From: Bacillota bacterium
GTDB taxonomy: Bacteria > Bacillota > Ch66
Length of the DNA stretch: 64,000 bases
Direction: 5' to 3'
NCBI GenBank assembly: GCA_013178045.1
Contig: JABLXP010000003.1
Location: forward strand, 1 to 64,000
Shown here: positions 51,902 to 60,197 of the stretch, one piece after another
Numbering within the stretch: position 1 is the stretch's first letter
Layout of the letters: every line of letters begins with the position of its first letter
Made by a program: the position numbers and the translations under genes
Notes under the pieces: generated by a model
Database searches by the model: none
Told to the model about the DNA's origin: nothing
What the model saw: only the letters and a program-made list of their open reading frames with translations

Positions 51902-53239
51902 TTAAAACCTATTGAGATATTCATTAATTTCCCAGCGGTGAATCTGAGTCCGGTAATGGTTCCACTCAATTGTTTTAGCTTCCATAAACCGCTGATAAAT
52001 ATGCGGTCCTAACGCCTCCTGAATCAATTCATCCCGGGATAACTCCCGCAGAGCTTTCCCCAGGTCCTCAGGTAGCTCATCAGATTCAATCGCCGTCCGT
52101 ATAGCTCCATAAAGCTGGATGGAGCTTTGTTTCATTGGTGGTGGGGGTAAGACCTGCTGCCGGATCCCCTCTAGGCCGGCTTTTAACATAACCGCGAGTG
52201 CCAGATATGGGTTGCAGCAGGGATCAGGGCTTCGAACTTCAAGCCAGGTACCAATCTCAGGCCAAGAAGTAACACGAATTAACGGGCTATGGTTCTGTTT
52301 CGACCAGTTGATATATCTTGGGGCCTCGAAATCCGACAATAATCGCTTATATGAGTTGACCAATGAATTTGTTATCGCAGTAAAACCCCGCACGTGACGT
52401 AAAAGTCCACCCAGGAAAAACAAGGCGGTATCACTCAAACCATCTGGACTGTTTGGGTCATAAAAAACATTAATCCTATCCTTAAACAACGATAGGTGTA
52501 GGTGCATACCGGAACCGGCCACCCCAAAGATCGGTTTAGGCATAAAACTGGCATGCAAGCCGTGTCGCTGGGCAATGGCCCGAACTGCGTACTTCAACGT
52601 TACGATCTGGTCGGCAACTCGTAAACCATCGTTGTATATGAGGTCGATTTCATGCTGTCCGGGTGCTACCTCATGGTGAGATGCTTTGACTTCAAACCCC
52701 ATTTCCTGTAATGCCAGAACCATATCCCGTCGAGCATTCTCTCCCAGGTCCACCGGGGCCAGGTCAAAATAGCTGGCCCGATCCTGGGTATAGGTAGTCG
52801 GTCGTCCCTGTTTATCAGTTAGAAAAAGAAAGAATTCTATCTCCGGTCCAACTGTAAAGGCATAACCCATGGCTTCAGCCTCAGCCAACACCCGCTTGAG
52901 CGTCAGGCGAGGGCAACCAGCAAAAGGTGTGCCGTCTGCATTATAGACATCACAAATCAGACGAGCTACCGCCCCGCTACGCGGTCGCCATGGAAAAATC
53001 GTAAATGTCGCGGGATCAGGCTTGAGCAGCATATCGGATTCTTCAATCCGGACAAACCCCTCAATCGACGAGCCATCAAACATTATTTCTCCATCTAACG
53101 CTTTTTCCAATTGTTGCACCGGAATCGCTACATTTTTCAATACTCCTAGAATATCAGTAAACTGGAGACGAATAAACTCGACATCCATTTCTTTAGCCAT
53201 AGCAAGCACTTTTTCCTTATCCAAATCTATCTGAGTCAT
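51902..53239 (-). CDS. Glutamine synthetase paralogue with altered active site
   Basis: 445 aa, clearly type I GS in fold ([38 protein letters not shown]). Conserved substrate/nucleotide Arg residues are changed: NHSPLIRV replaces N-R-S-P-L-I-R-I, and EIGTWLEVR replaces G-I-G-T-R-I-E-V-R, with PARRG lost to TSWPE. Activity is thus doubtful as a normal GS; it might be a different ligase or a sensor. It starts 21 bp after the ANTAR regulator gene on the same strand, so the two are co-transcribed. Confidence 0.85.
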   Translation of the reverse strand: MTQIDLDKEKVLAMAKEMDVEFIRLQFTDILGVLKNVAIPVQQLEKALDGEIMFDGSSIEGFVRIEESDMLLKPDPATFTIFPWRPRSGAVARLICDVYNADGTPFAGCPRLTLKRVLAEAEAMGYAFTVGPEIEFFLFLTDKQGRPTTYTQDRASYFDLAPVDLGENARRDMVLALQEMGFEVKASHHEVAPGQHEIDLIYNDGLRVADQIVTLKYAVRAIAQRHGLHASFMPKPIFGVAGSGMHLHLSLFKDRINVFYDPNSPDGLSDTALFFLGGLLRHVRGFTAITNSLVNSYKRLLSDFEAPRYINWSKQNHSPLIRVTSWPEIGTWLEVRSPDPCCNPYLALAVMLKAGLEGIRQQVLPPPPMKQSSIQLYGAIRTAIESDELPEDLGKALRELSRDELIQEALGPHIYQRFMEAKTIEWNHYRTQIHRWEINEYLNRF

Positions 53240-53260
53240 ATGGTATACCTTCCTTCTTTA

Positions 53261-53857
53261 TCATTTATTATTGTTTGACCGTTCCAGAGAACTGGCTAGT
53301 ATGATTGCTTCAGCAATCTCGCGTATAGAAATACCCTTGTCCATACTTTGTTTCTGGAGGCGGCGATGGGCTTCACTTTCCGAAATTCCCAATTTCTCCA
53401 TAAGAATTCCCTTGGCCTGGTCCATAATTTTTCTGGTTTCAAGTTTATGTTTGAGTTGCTGAATTTCTTTTTCGAGTTCGATAGTCTTTCGATACTTACC
53501 TACGGCTGCCTCAATAGCAGGAATCAGGGTTGATTGTGTAACAGGTTTGACCAGAAAAGTCAATGTCCATGACTCTCTAGTTTTTTTCAAAAACTCCCTG
53601 GTTACCTCCTGAGTAATAAGCAGAACCGGGGCTAATTTATCTTCTTCAATCACGTGGGCCAGCTCAAGAAGGCTCATACCGGGAAGATCGCCGTCCAAGA
53701 TGACCAGATCAGGTTGAATTCCCCGAATAAGGCGAAGTGTAGACAGAGCCTCCTCTGCTTCCCCAATAACCAGGTAGCCATTTCTAATTAATATTTCTTT
53801 TATACGTTTTCGTGACCGAATTTGACTTGACCCAATCACGATCCTGATTTCATTCAC
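53261..53857 (-). CDS. ANTAR-domain antitermination regulator with receiver-like domain
   Basis: 198 aa. The N-terminal 120 residues are a REC fold with the phospho-acceptor-like Asp in LVILDGDLPG and Lys in FLVKPV, but the acidic pair expected after strand 1 is IVIGSSQ instead, so metal binding for phosphorylation may be lost. A coiled linker leads to an ANTAR domain (about 140-195: IMDQAKGILMEKLGISESEAHRRLQKQSMDKGISIREIA). ANTAR proteins bind tandem hexaloop hairpins and prevent termination. Such hairpins precede this gene and at least three other local units. No histidine kinase is nearby. Confidence 0.9.
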   Translation of the reverse strand: MNEIRIVIGSSQIRSRKRIKEILIRNGYLVIGEAEEALSTLRLIRGIQPDLVILDGDLPGMSLLELAHVIEEDKLAPVLLITQEVTREFLKKTRESWTLTFLVKPVTQSTLIPAIEAAVGKYRKTIELEKEIQQLKHKLETRKIMDQAKGILMEKLGISESEAHRRLQKQSMDKGISIREIAEAIILASSLERSNNNK

Positions 53858-53918
53858 TGTATGTCACCTGCTTTACCGCTTCGGTTATGAAACGCCCACT
53901 TTTCTGGTAAGAGTTCCA

Positions 53919-54013
53919 CAAAAAAAGCGCCCTTAAACACAGTTTCTCCTGTGACTAAGGACACCATTGTCCATCTCTAATAAGATACGCCAATAAGATA
54001 CGCCGTTGTATCT
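53919..54013 (-). promoter_or_regulatory. ANTAR-type dual-hexaloop leader of the ANTAR regulator-glnA2 unit
   Basis: Minus strand: P1 AGATAC-AACGGC-GTATCT (54013-53996), 23-base linker with a second AAGATACGCC copy, P2 GGAC-AATGGT-GTCC (53972-53959). Both loops are A-x-x-G-x-x. P2's arm continues as CCTTAG, which pairs with TAAGG (53935-53931) around a CACAG/CTGTG hairpin, then GCGCTTTTTTT. This implies autoregulation. Confidence 0.8.
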
Positions 54014-54183
54014 CCCACATATATCTTTTTCCTTCATTGTCCATCAATTTATTATATCATTATTATTATAGGTGACAACTTCTTCAAAAGCAAGCCTGTG
54101 AACAAAGATTCGCTATTTTCGTCATGACAACAATTGGCAGCTGTCATCTCCTGAAATCTTGATTATCAGCAAAAACCCTGGTG
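54014..54183. other. Interval between sbcC and the ANTAR leader
   Basis: Contains the ANTAR-unit promoter (54051-54078) and an ATGACA/TGTCAT inverted repeat near 54123-54148 just after sbcC. No gene seen. Confidence 0.55.
54051..54078 (-). promoter_or_regulatory. Promoter of the ANTAR regulator-glnA2 unit
   Basis: Minus strand: TTGTCA (54078-54073), 16 bases, TATAAT (54056-54051). Confidence 0.75.
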
Positions 54184-56751
54184 TTATCGATTGACCCGTA
54201 TCACCGATCCCTGAGCCGTTTTAACCACTTCCAGCTCCACCGGGAAGGCGTCTTTCAACTCCTGAATGTGGGTGATGATCAAGATTTTGGCGAAGTCGGG
54301 CTGAATGGCATTGATCAGTTCAATCAAGGCTTCCTTGCCCTGCCCATCCTGGGTACCAAATCCCTCATCAATGACCAGAGTCTGCAGCTTGGCCCCGGCT
54401 CGCCTGGTTAAAAGTTTAGACAGGGCAATCCGCAGGGCAAAATTAACCCGAAAAGCCTCCCCACCGCTGAATAATTCATATTTCCGCGTCCCCAGTTCGT
54501 CACTGATGACGATGTCCAGGGTCTCGGCCGTTGTTCCCCGTTTGCTTTCCCGTTGGGTAACCAGGGCTACGTGCATTCGACCGTCCGTCAGGCGCGCCAG
54601 TAACCGATTTGCCTCGTCCTGCAAGTCTGGGATGGCGTTCTCGATAATCAGTGCTGGGATACCGTTTCGGCCAAAAGCCCGCACCAGTTCGCTGTAGAGG
54701 GATTTCTGGCGCGCCGCCTCACCCAAGGCGGTTTCTTTATCTTTCTTCACTTCGACCAAGGACAAGCAGTGCTGCAGTTTTGCCCGCAGCTCTCCCAGAG
54801 CCTGATCCAGGACGATCCGCTGACGGCGAAGCTGGGAGAGCTGGTTCTCGGTTTCACCGATCTCCTGGATGACCCGGGTCAAGTCGGCCTGACGAGGTTC
54901 CAACAGATTGATGAGCTCACGGTCAGACTGCAGGGCCTTCTCCCTGACCGCCACCTGGCGCTGCAGGTGACGAAGAGTTTCTTCGTCCCGCTCAATGGAC
55001 TGTTTGGCTAACAGCAGTGCGTTTCGCCGTTCCTCGATTGGCCTGAGTTGTTTAACCCGCGCCTGCAGTTGGGCATGCTGTTCGGGCTGGTAGCCCAGGT
55101 CAGCCAGCTGACGGCGGAGGGCGGCTGCCTCTTCCAGTTCATCCCGGGCATATTTCTGTTCAACCAGTACCTGTTCCAGGCTATGCCTTTCCTCTTCCAG
55201 TTCTCGCGCCCTGTTTTCCTGGACAATAATTTCTTTCAGTTCTTTTTCTAAAACAGCCAGGCGTTTTTGCCAGTGGTCCCGGTTGAGCAGGCGCTCGTTA
55301 AGCTGTTTCAGGTTCTCCTCACCCTGCGCCACAAGCCGTCTCAATTGTTCCATCCGCTGCCGGTGCTGGATCAACTGTTCGTTACGCTGCTGTCCATCAG
55401 CGCGAAACTGAGCCAGGACAGCTTCTCTGTGTGCCGGGGTGAGGGGTGAGGTGCACAGTGGGCAGGTAGCTACTGGTTGGGACAAAGAACGGTACTTCTG
55501 CCGCAGTTCATCTTGCTCAGCTTTAACCCGCTCAATCAAGGCGGTTAAGGAAGCCTCTTCCTGCCGGGCCCGGTTGATTTCCTCCTGCAGCTTCACCCGC
55601 TCCTGTTCAATTTCATCCAGCGTCTTCAGTTCTCTTTGTGCTCGCTGAAGCTCCGTCTCGACCTTATCTCGGCTGGCCATCAGCTGGTAAGCGTGCGCCA
55701 ATTCCTGATTCAGCCTCTGGAGGGTTTGTTCAATAATCAGTTTTTTCTGCCAGATGACTTGTTCCACCTGAGCTTGGTGCTGGTTCAATTCGAGATATCG
55801 GGAGGCCAAAGCGTTGTACCGCTCCAGTTCGTGCTGCGTCCGCTGTAGTTCCTGGTACTCATTCAGAATGGCTTCGGCCTGGCTCAAGACAAGCTGTTCC
55901 TGGGCTACCCGGTCGGAATAACGCTTGATCTCCTGCTGCTGTTCCCGCAGTTCTTGCTCCCCCTGGGTCAGGCGCTCTTTCAAGGCCCGCACTTTTTCTG
56001 CGGTCACCTCCAGGTTCTGTCTGCTCTCCCGCTGTGCCGCCAGTTTTTCCTCCAACGTGTGGATCTGCTTATCCAGTTCATCTAACTGCTGCCGACAGTT
56101 AGACAGCTGGACAGTGTAAACGTCCATATTGGCTAACTCACCATTGATTTCCGTGAGTTCCCGTTCCAACGCGCGGATCTCTTGCTCCAAACCCAATACC
56201 CGGTCCCGCGCTTTGCGCTCTAGCCGTCCGTAATACTCCAGCCCCAGAATCTCCCCCAGGATCCTTTTACGTTCACTTGGTTTCTCGGTGGTAAAGGCAT
56301 CGGCCTGCCCCTGGAGGATAAAAGCAGAATGGATAAAGGTTTCGTAGTCCATCTTCAACACCTGATCAATCTTCTCCTGGGTATCGCCGATCTTCTCCTG
56401 GGTGAGAGTCCGCCACCGCTCTCCGTCATATAGATAAAACTCAAGGCTGGACATACCGCGCCGCCGGTTGCGTTTTCGGTTCACCCGAAACAGGTCGCCT
56501 TCCAGTTGGAAGGTCAACTCGACCTCCATTTCCTCACTGCCCAGGCGAACCAGGTCGTCCATGCCAGCACCGTTACGGTCAACCCCTCGCGCCCGCCCCC
56601 ACAACGCCCAGGTCATGGCGTCTAAGAGGGCAGATTTGCCGTGCCCATTGTTCCCAGATAAACAGGCGGTTTGCCACTCTGAAAACTCTAGCGGTGGAAC
56701 GTTTTCACCATAACTTAAGAAATTCCGTAAATACAACCTGACCGGGATCAC
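54184..56751 (-). CDS. sbcC: Nuclease SbcCD subunit C (Rad50-like ATPase)
   Basis: 855 aa. Walker A GNNGHGKSAL (33-42) at the N-terminus; ABC signature and Walker B at the C-terminus (LFSGGEAFRVNFALRIALS; LVIDEGFGTQD). Between them two long coiled coils meet at a CPLC zinc hook (430-433). With SbcD it processes DNA ends and hairpins. ATG overlaps the sbcD stop by 4 bp. Confidence 0.95.
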   Translation of the reverse strand: MIPVRLYLRNFLSYGENVPPLEFSEWQTACLSGNNGHGKSALLDAMTWALWGRARGVDRNGAGMDDLVRLGSEEMEVELTFQLEGDLFRVNRKRNRRRGMSSLEFYLYDGERWRTLTQEKIGDTQEKIDQVLKMDYETFIHSAFILQGQADAFTTEKPSERKRILGEILGLEYYGRLERKARDRVLGLEQEIRALERELTEINGELANMDVYTVQLSNCRQQLDELDKQIHTLEEKLAAQRESRQNLEVTAEKVRALKERLTQGEQELREQQQEIKRYSDRVAQEQLVLSQAEAILNEYQELQRTQHELERYNALASRYLELNQHQAQVEQVIWQKKLIIEQTLQRLNQELAHAYQLMASRDKVETELQRAQRELKTLDEIEQERVKLQEEINRARQEEASLTALIERVKAEQDELRQKYRSLSQPVATCPLCTSPLTPAHREAVLAQFRADGQQRNEQLIQHRQRMEQLRRLVAQGEENLKQLNERLLNRDHWQKRLAVLEKELKEIIVQENRARELEEERHSLEQVLVEQKYARDELEEAAALRRQLADLGYQPEQHAQLQARVKQLRPIEERRNALLLAKQSIERDEETLRHLQRQVAVREKALQSDRELINLLEPRQADLTRVIQEIGETENQLSQLRRQRIVLDQALGELRAKLQHCLSLVEVKKDKETALGEAARQKSLYSELVRAFGRNGIPALIIENAIPDLQDEANRLLARLTDGRMHVALVTQRESKRGTTAETLDIVISDELGTRKYELFSGGEAFRVNFALRIALSKLLTRRAGAKLQTLVIDEGFGTQDGQGKEALIELINAIQPDFAKILIITHIQELKDAFPVELEVVKTAQGSVIRVNR

Positions 56752-57983
56752 TGACCGCTCATCTCCTCTTCGCGCAATTCAGCCACGAGTTGCCTGGCTA
56801 AATTCATTAAGGTTTCCGACTGTGACCGCAGTTCTTCACGACCATGGATATATTTTTGCAGAGCCGTCAAAGGGTCAAGGTTTTCCGTCATTTCCGGCTG
56901 CCGCACCACTCCTCGGGGTAAAGTCACTTCCCGGTTGATGCCGGCCACCCAGAAGGCCCGCTCCTGGAGCACCCGGTTAATCTCCGCTTGACGGAGCAGC
57001 GGTAATACCGCCTGCTCCAGCCGCAGGTTTAATCTAACGATCGCCCCGGCCAATTTGACCTGCTCCAGGGCAGCCAGAACGCTCTCCGTCGGCTGCTGGG
57101 GATCGACATCAACGTTGACAGTCACCAGCGGCCGGGTCTGCACCGGTTGAAAGCGGAACTTGGTCTGGCCTTTAGCCAGATCAACCACCACAAACCCTTT
57201 TTCTTCTCGCTCCTCGCCAAAATCGATCCGGTCGAGGCTGCCCGCGTAGACAGTCGGGGGAGCAAGACTCAGCACTTGATGCCGGTGGATATGTCCCAGG
57301 GCCACGTAGTCGAATTCGGGACGCGCCAGGCAACTCAAGGGTACCACGGGGTCATTACCGATCATAATGCTCTTTTCTGATCCGAGAACAGCGTTAGCCA
57401 CTGACAGGTGGGCGGTGAGTATACTCGGCAATTGGGGATCAAGCCGGCGGGCCAATCCCTCGACCAGTATGCTTAGAGTCTCTGCGATCTTCAGGTTCAG
57501 TTCCTCCAACCCCAGGTTCTTATAATCATCCTTGGCCAGCAGCATACTCCGGGATAAATAAGGCAGAGCGGCCACCTGAACTTCACCGCGCCTGGTCATC
57601 AGCCGGAAAACCTGCGGCCGTCGCACCACCTGCACCTGGGGAACTGCCAGCGTCCGAAAGATCTCCAGGGAGTGGGCCTTGCTGTCGGCGTTGGGCAGGT
57701 CGTGGTTACCCACCAGCAGCACCACCGGAATGCCCGCGTCAGACAACTGCTTAATGCGGCGGGCAAACTCCCGTTGTTGGGTAGGACTGGGGTCACGCGT
57801 CTTATAAGCGTCCCCGGCAAACACAACCAGGTCTATTTCCTGTTCCAGGGCAAACCGAACAGCCTGATCCAGGGAGTGAAGAAAATCTAGCAAACGCGAG
57901 TGCAGGCCCGTCTGGGCATCAACCCGCCCTAAGTTTTCCATCCCCAGGTGGACATCAGCCAGATGTAATACTCGAATGCCCAA
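56748..57983 (-). CDS. sbcD: Nuclease SbcCD subunit D (Mre11-like)
   Basis: About 411 aa from TTG 57983, with GGGGAGGG eight bases upstream and the herA stop just before it; an ATG further up has no ribosome site. Phosphodiesterase motifs: VLHLADVHLG, VFAGDAYK, VLLVGNHDL, ILTAHLSV, YVALGHIHRHQ. Mn-dependent exo/endonuclease acting with SbcC on DNA ends. Confidence 0.93.
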   Translation of the reverse strand: MGIRVLHLADVHLGMENLGRVDAQTGLHSRLLDFLHSLDQAVRFALEQEIDLVVFAGDAYKTRDPSPTQQREFARRIKQLSDAGIPVVLLVGNHDLPNADSKAHSLEIFRTLAVPQVQVVRRPQVFRLMTRRGEVQVAALPYLSRSMLLAKDDYKNLGLEELNLKIAETLSILVEGLARRLDPQLPSILTAHLSVANAVLGSEKSIMIGNDPVVPLSCLARPEFDYVALGHIHRHQVLSLAPPTVYAGSLDRIDFGEEREEKGFVVVDLAKGQTKFRFQPVQTRPLVTVNVDVDPQQPTESVLAALEQVKLAGAIVRLNLRLEQAVLPLLRQAEINRVLQERAFWVAGINREVTLPRGVVRQPEMTENLDPLTALQKYIHGREELRSQSETLMNLARQLVAELREEEMSGQ

Positions 57984-57987
57984 ACCA

Positions 57988-59598
57988 TCATCCCTCCCCG
58001 TACAGTTCATCGACCAGACGCTCAAAAGACGCCTCGCTACTGGTGTCCGGAACTCCAACTTCCCGGTAAAATTCTTCATCGTAATTCCTGGACCGGATCA
58101 CCACCGGCATGGGCACGGCGTGGCCAAGGATGAGGGCCTGCTGCTTGCTGTCCAGGCTGGCCAAAACCGAGCGCAGACTAGCAGCATTACTGACCCCGGT
58201 CAGCACCGCGTTGATGTCGTGCTCGTCATTGAGCAGGCAGGTCACCCTGGTCCCCACCTGAGACAGCACCTCCGGGTCAATCCCCGAGGGACGCTGATCA
58301 ACGATCAGCAGGGTAACGTTATACTTGCGCATCTCCCGAGCGATGGTTCCAAAAATCGTCTGCCGGGCGGTCGCAGGGTTCAGAAACTTGTGGGCCTCCT
58401 CGATGGTGATCATTAAGGGCTGGGGTTGGTCTTTTCCAGTGAACAGATATCGCTCGCTCTTTTCCATGTACCGCCGGTGAATCCGGCGGGTCAGGATATT
58501 GGCCACCAACATGTAGGTCAGGAGTTTATTCTGCAAGCCGAATTCTAAAATGACATTGATCCCCCGCTCCAGATACTTGAGGATCTCTTCCACCGCGTCC
58601 TGACTCACCTTTTCCTTGATGAAAGTTAGCTGTCGCAGCAAATTCAACTTGCGGTACAGAGCGGCCAGGGCCTGGGGGTGGGCTCCCACGTCTTGCGCGT
58701 ACTCATCGACACTCGTTCCATCCCAGCGTAAGAATTCGCTCAGCCAGCGCTCCTCGCCGAAGCGGCGGACTAACTGATAAGCCACTTCCACCGCCGTGTT
58801 GTTCAGCTTCAGCTCATCCTGCAGGAGAGCGATGTCTTCGACCTCGATCTGGCTCAGAGGGATCTCCACCACGAAGTCACTGGTAAACCCCCGCCGGGTT
58901 GCCGATTCCTGGTCGAGGGTAAAGACCACCACCTGGGAGCCAAACAGCTGTTTAAGTCCCTTAACCTTTTTCTCTCCGAACTCGTCCTCCTTTTTGGCCT
59001 CCCAGCCATATTCGTTATGCATGTCAAACACCAGGTTTACGGCCTGCCGGCTGCGGATCAACCCGGCCAGGACCAGCCTGGTCAAAAATGTCTTACCCGT
59101 GCCTGACTTCCCGAAGATCCCGTTGCTTCTTTCCACGAAGCGCTTCAGGTTTAAACACACCGGGATATCCATATCCAGCGGCATCCCCAAGTAAAAATGG
59201 GTTTGATCCGGCCGGCCGAAGACCTGATAGACGTCCTCCTCCAGCGCCTCCCTTACCGGAGAAAAATGCGCGGGAATGGTTTTTACCGGGCGGGGACCGT
59301 CGGCGATGGCCGTCTCGTCTTTTTTCAGCATTAACATGGGTTGTATAGAAACCGTCCCAAAAATACTGGTACCGGTCAAGATCTCCCTAGCCAGGTCATC
59401 CTCCACCCCGGTGGGGTCAAGCAATACCTGGGGATTCATGGCATCTAGCCGAACATCAGTTACCATAGAGAAGAATTTATGCTGTTCACCCTCGACCACC
59501 ACGAAGCTCCCGACCCGCACGCTCTCCACCGACTCCTGAGCAGCCAGTTTGGCCTCCAGTCCGCCGCTCAAGGAACCTCTGACGATCGTTCCCCGCAT
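57988..59598 (-). CDS. herA: HerA-like hexameric DNA translocase
   Basis: 536 aa. An N-terminal HAS-barrel (about 1-90), then a RecA-fold ATPase: Walker A GKSGTGKT (163-170), Walker B LMITIEEAH with catalytic Glu, an Arg-finger-like IAREMRKYN segment and DQRPSGIDP sensor region. HerA pumps DNA for the NurA nuclease during end resection. It starts at TAATG with the upstream HAS gene and ends four bases before sbcD. Confidence 0.92.
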   Translation of the reverse strand: MRGTIVRGSLSGGLEAKLAAQESVESVRVGSFVVVEGEQHKFFSMVTDVRLDAMNPQVLLDPTGVEDDLAREILTGTSIFGTVSIQPMLMLKKDETAIADGPRPVKTIPAHFSPVREALEEDVYQVFGRPDQTHFYLGMPLDMDIPVCLNLKRFVERSNGIFGKSGTGKTFLTRLVLAGLIRSRQAVNLVFDMHNEYGWEAKKEDEFGEKKVKGLKQLFGSQVVVFTLDQESATRRGFTSDFVVEIPLSQIEVEDIALLQDELKLNNTAVEVAYQLVRRFGEERWLSEFLRWDGTSVDEYAQDVGAHPQALAALYRKLNLLRQLTFIKEKVSQDAVEEILKYLERGINVILEFGLQNKLLTYMLVANILTRRIHRRYMEKSERYLFTGKDQPQPLMITIEEAHKFLNPATARQTIFGTIAREMRKYNVTLLIVDQRPSGIDPEVLSQVGTRVTCLLNDEHDINAVLTGVSNAASLRSVLASLDSKQQALILGHAVPMPVVIRSRNYDEEFYREVGVPDTSSEASFERLVDELYGEG

Positions 59599-60197
59599 TA
59601 CCGTAACCTCCTCAAGATGGCGTTAAACCGGTCGTAGTCGTCCTTCAGCAGTCGGACCAGTTCTTTGCCCGCGTCAATCAGGTACTGGCGCGGCACAGGA
59701 TGAGCCTGACTGGCCCGCCGCAGGCAGGCGGCGATCAGTTCATCGCTCCCCGCCTGGCTGAAACACAGGGTATGCAGGTAATTGAAATTACTGGTGATCC
59801 CCACCACTTCCTCCTCCGTACACTCTTCCACAAAAGCGTGAATCCGCGGTGGCTGGGGCGGCAGGTAACCATACCATGCATCACTGTCCTTAAAGCCAAT
59901 GGTCAAGACCTTGAACTCCGTCCTTAAAAGAGAAAAGATCTGAGGCTGTTCCCTTTGCAGTTCTTCTTCGCTCAGGCCGTAAGCGGTCGACCGCCGATTT
60001 GGTTCCAGGCTAGTGGTCTGGGCCTCATAAACCACGCCGAACGTCACCACGTAGTCCGACTCAGTTTTAACAAAGCTCCCGAAAGCCGGCGGCTGATGCA
60101 GCTTGAGCGCTTGGGCCACCAACTGATTCGTGGTAGCCTCAACAACCTCGCCAATATGCTTTGGTGCAATCAAATCAACCCACTCCTTTTCCGCCAA
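59598..60197 (-). CDS. HAS-barrel-like protein between NurA and HerA
   Basis: 199 aa. The first 60 residues (LIAPKHIGEVVEATTNQLVAQ, FGSFVKTESDYVVTFGVVYE) look like a HAS (HerA-ATP-synthase) barrel; the rest is helical. No nuclease or ATPase motif. It overlaps nurA by 28 bp and shares TAATG with herA, so it is probably an adaptor of the HerA-NurA machine. Function not known from experiment. Confidence 0.7.
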   Translation of the reverse strand: MAEKEWVDLIAPKHIGEVVEATTNQLVAQALKLHQPPAFGSFVKTESDYVVTFGVVYEAQTTSLEPNRRSTAYGLSEEELQREQPQIFSLLRTEFKVLTIGFKDSDAWYGYLPPQPPRIHAFVEECTEEEVVGITSNFNYLHTLCFSQAGSDELIAACLRRASQAHPVPRQYLIDAGKELVRLLKDDYDRFNAILRRLR

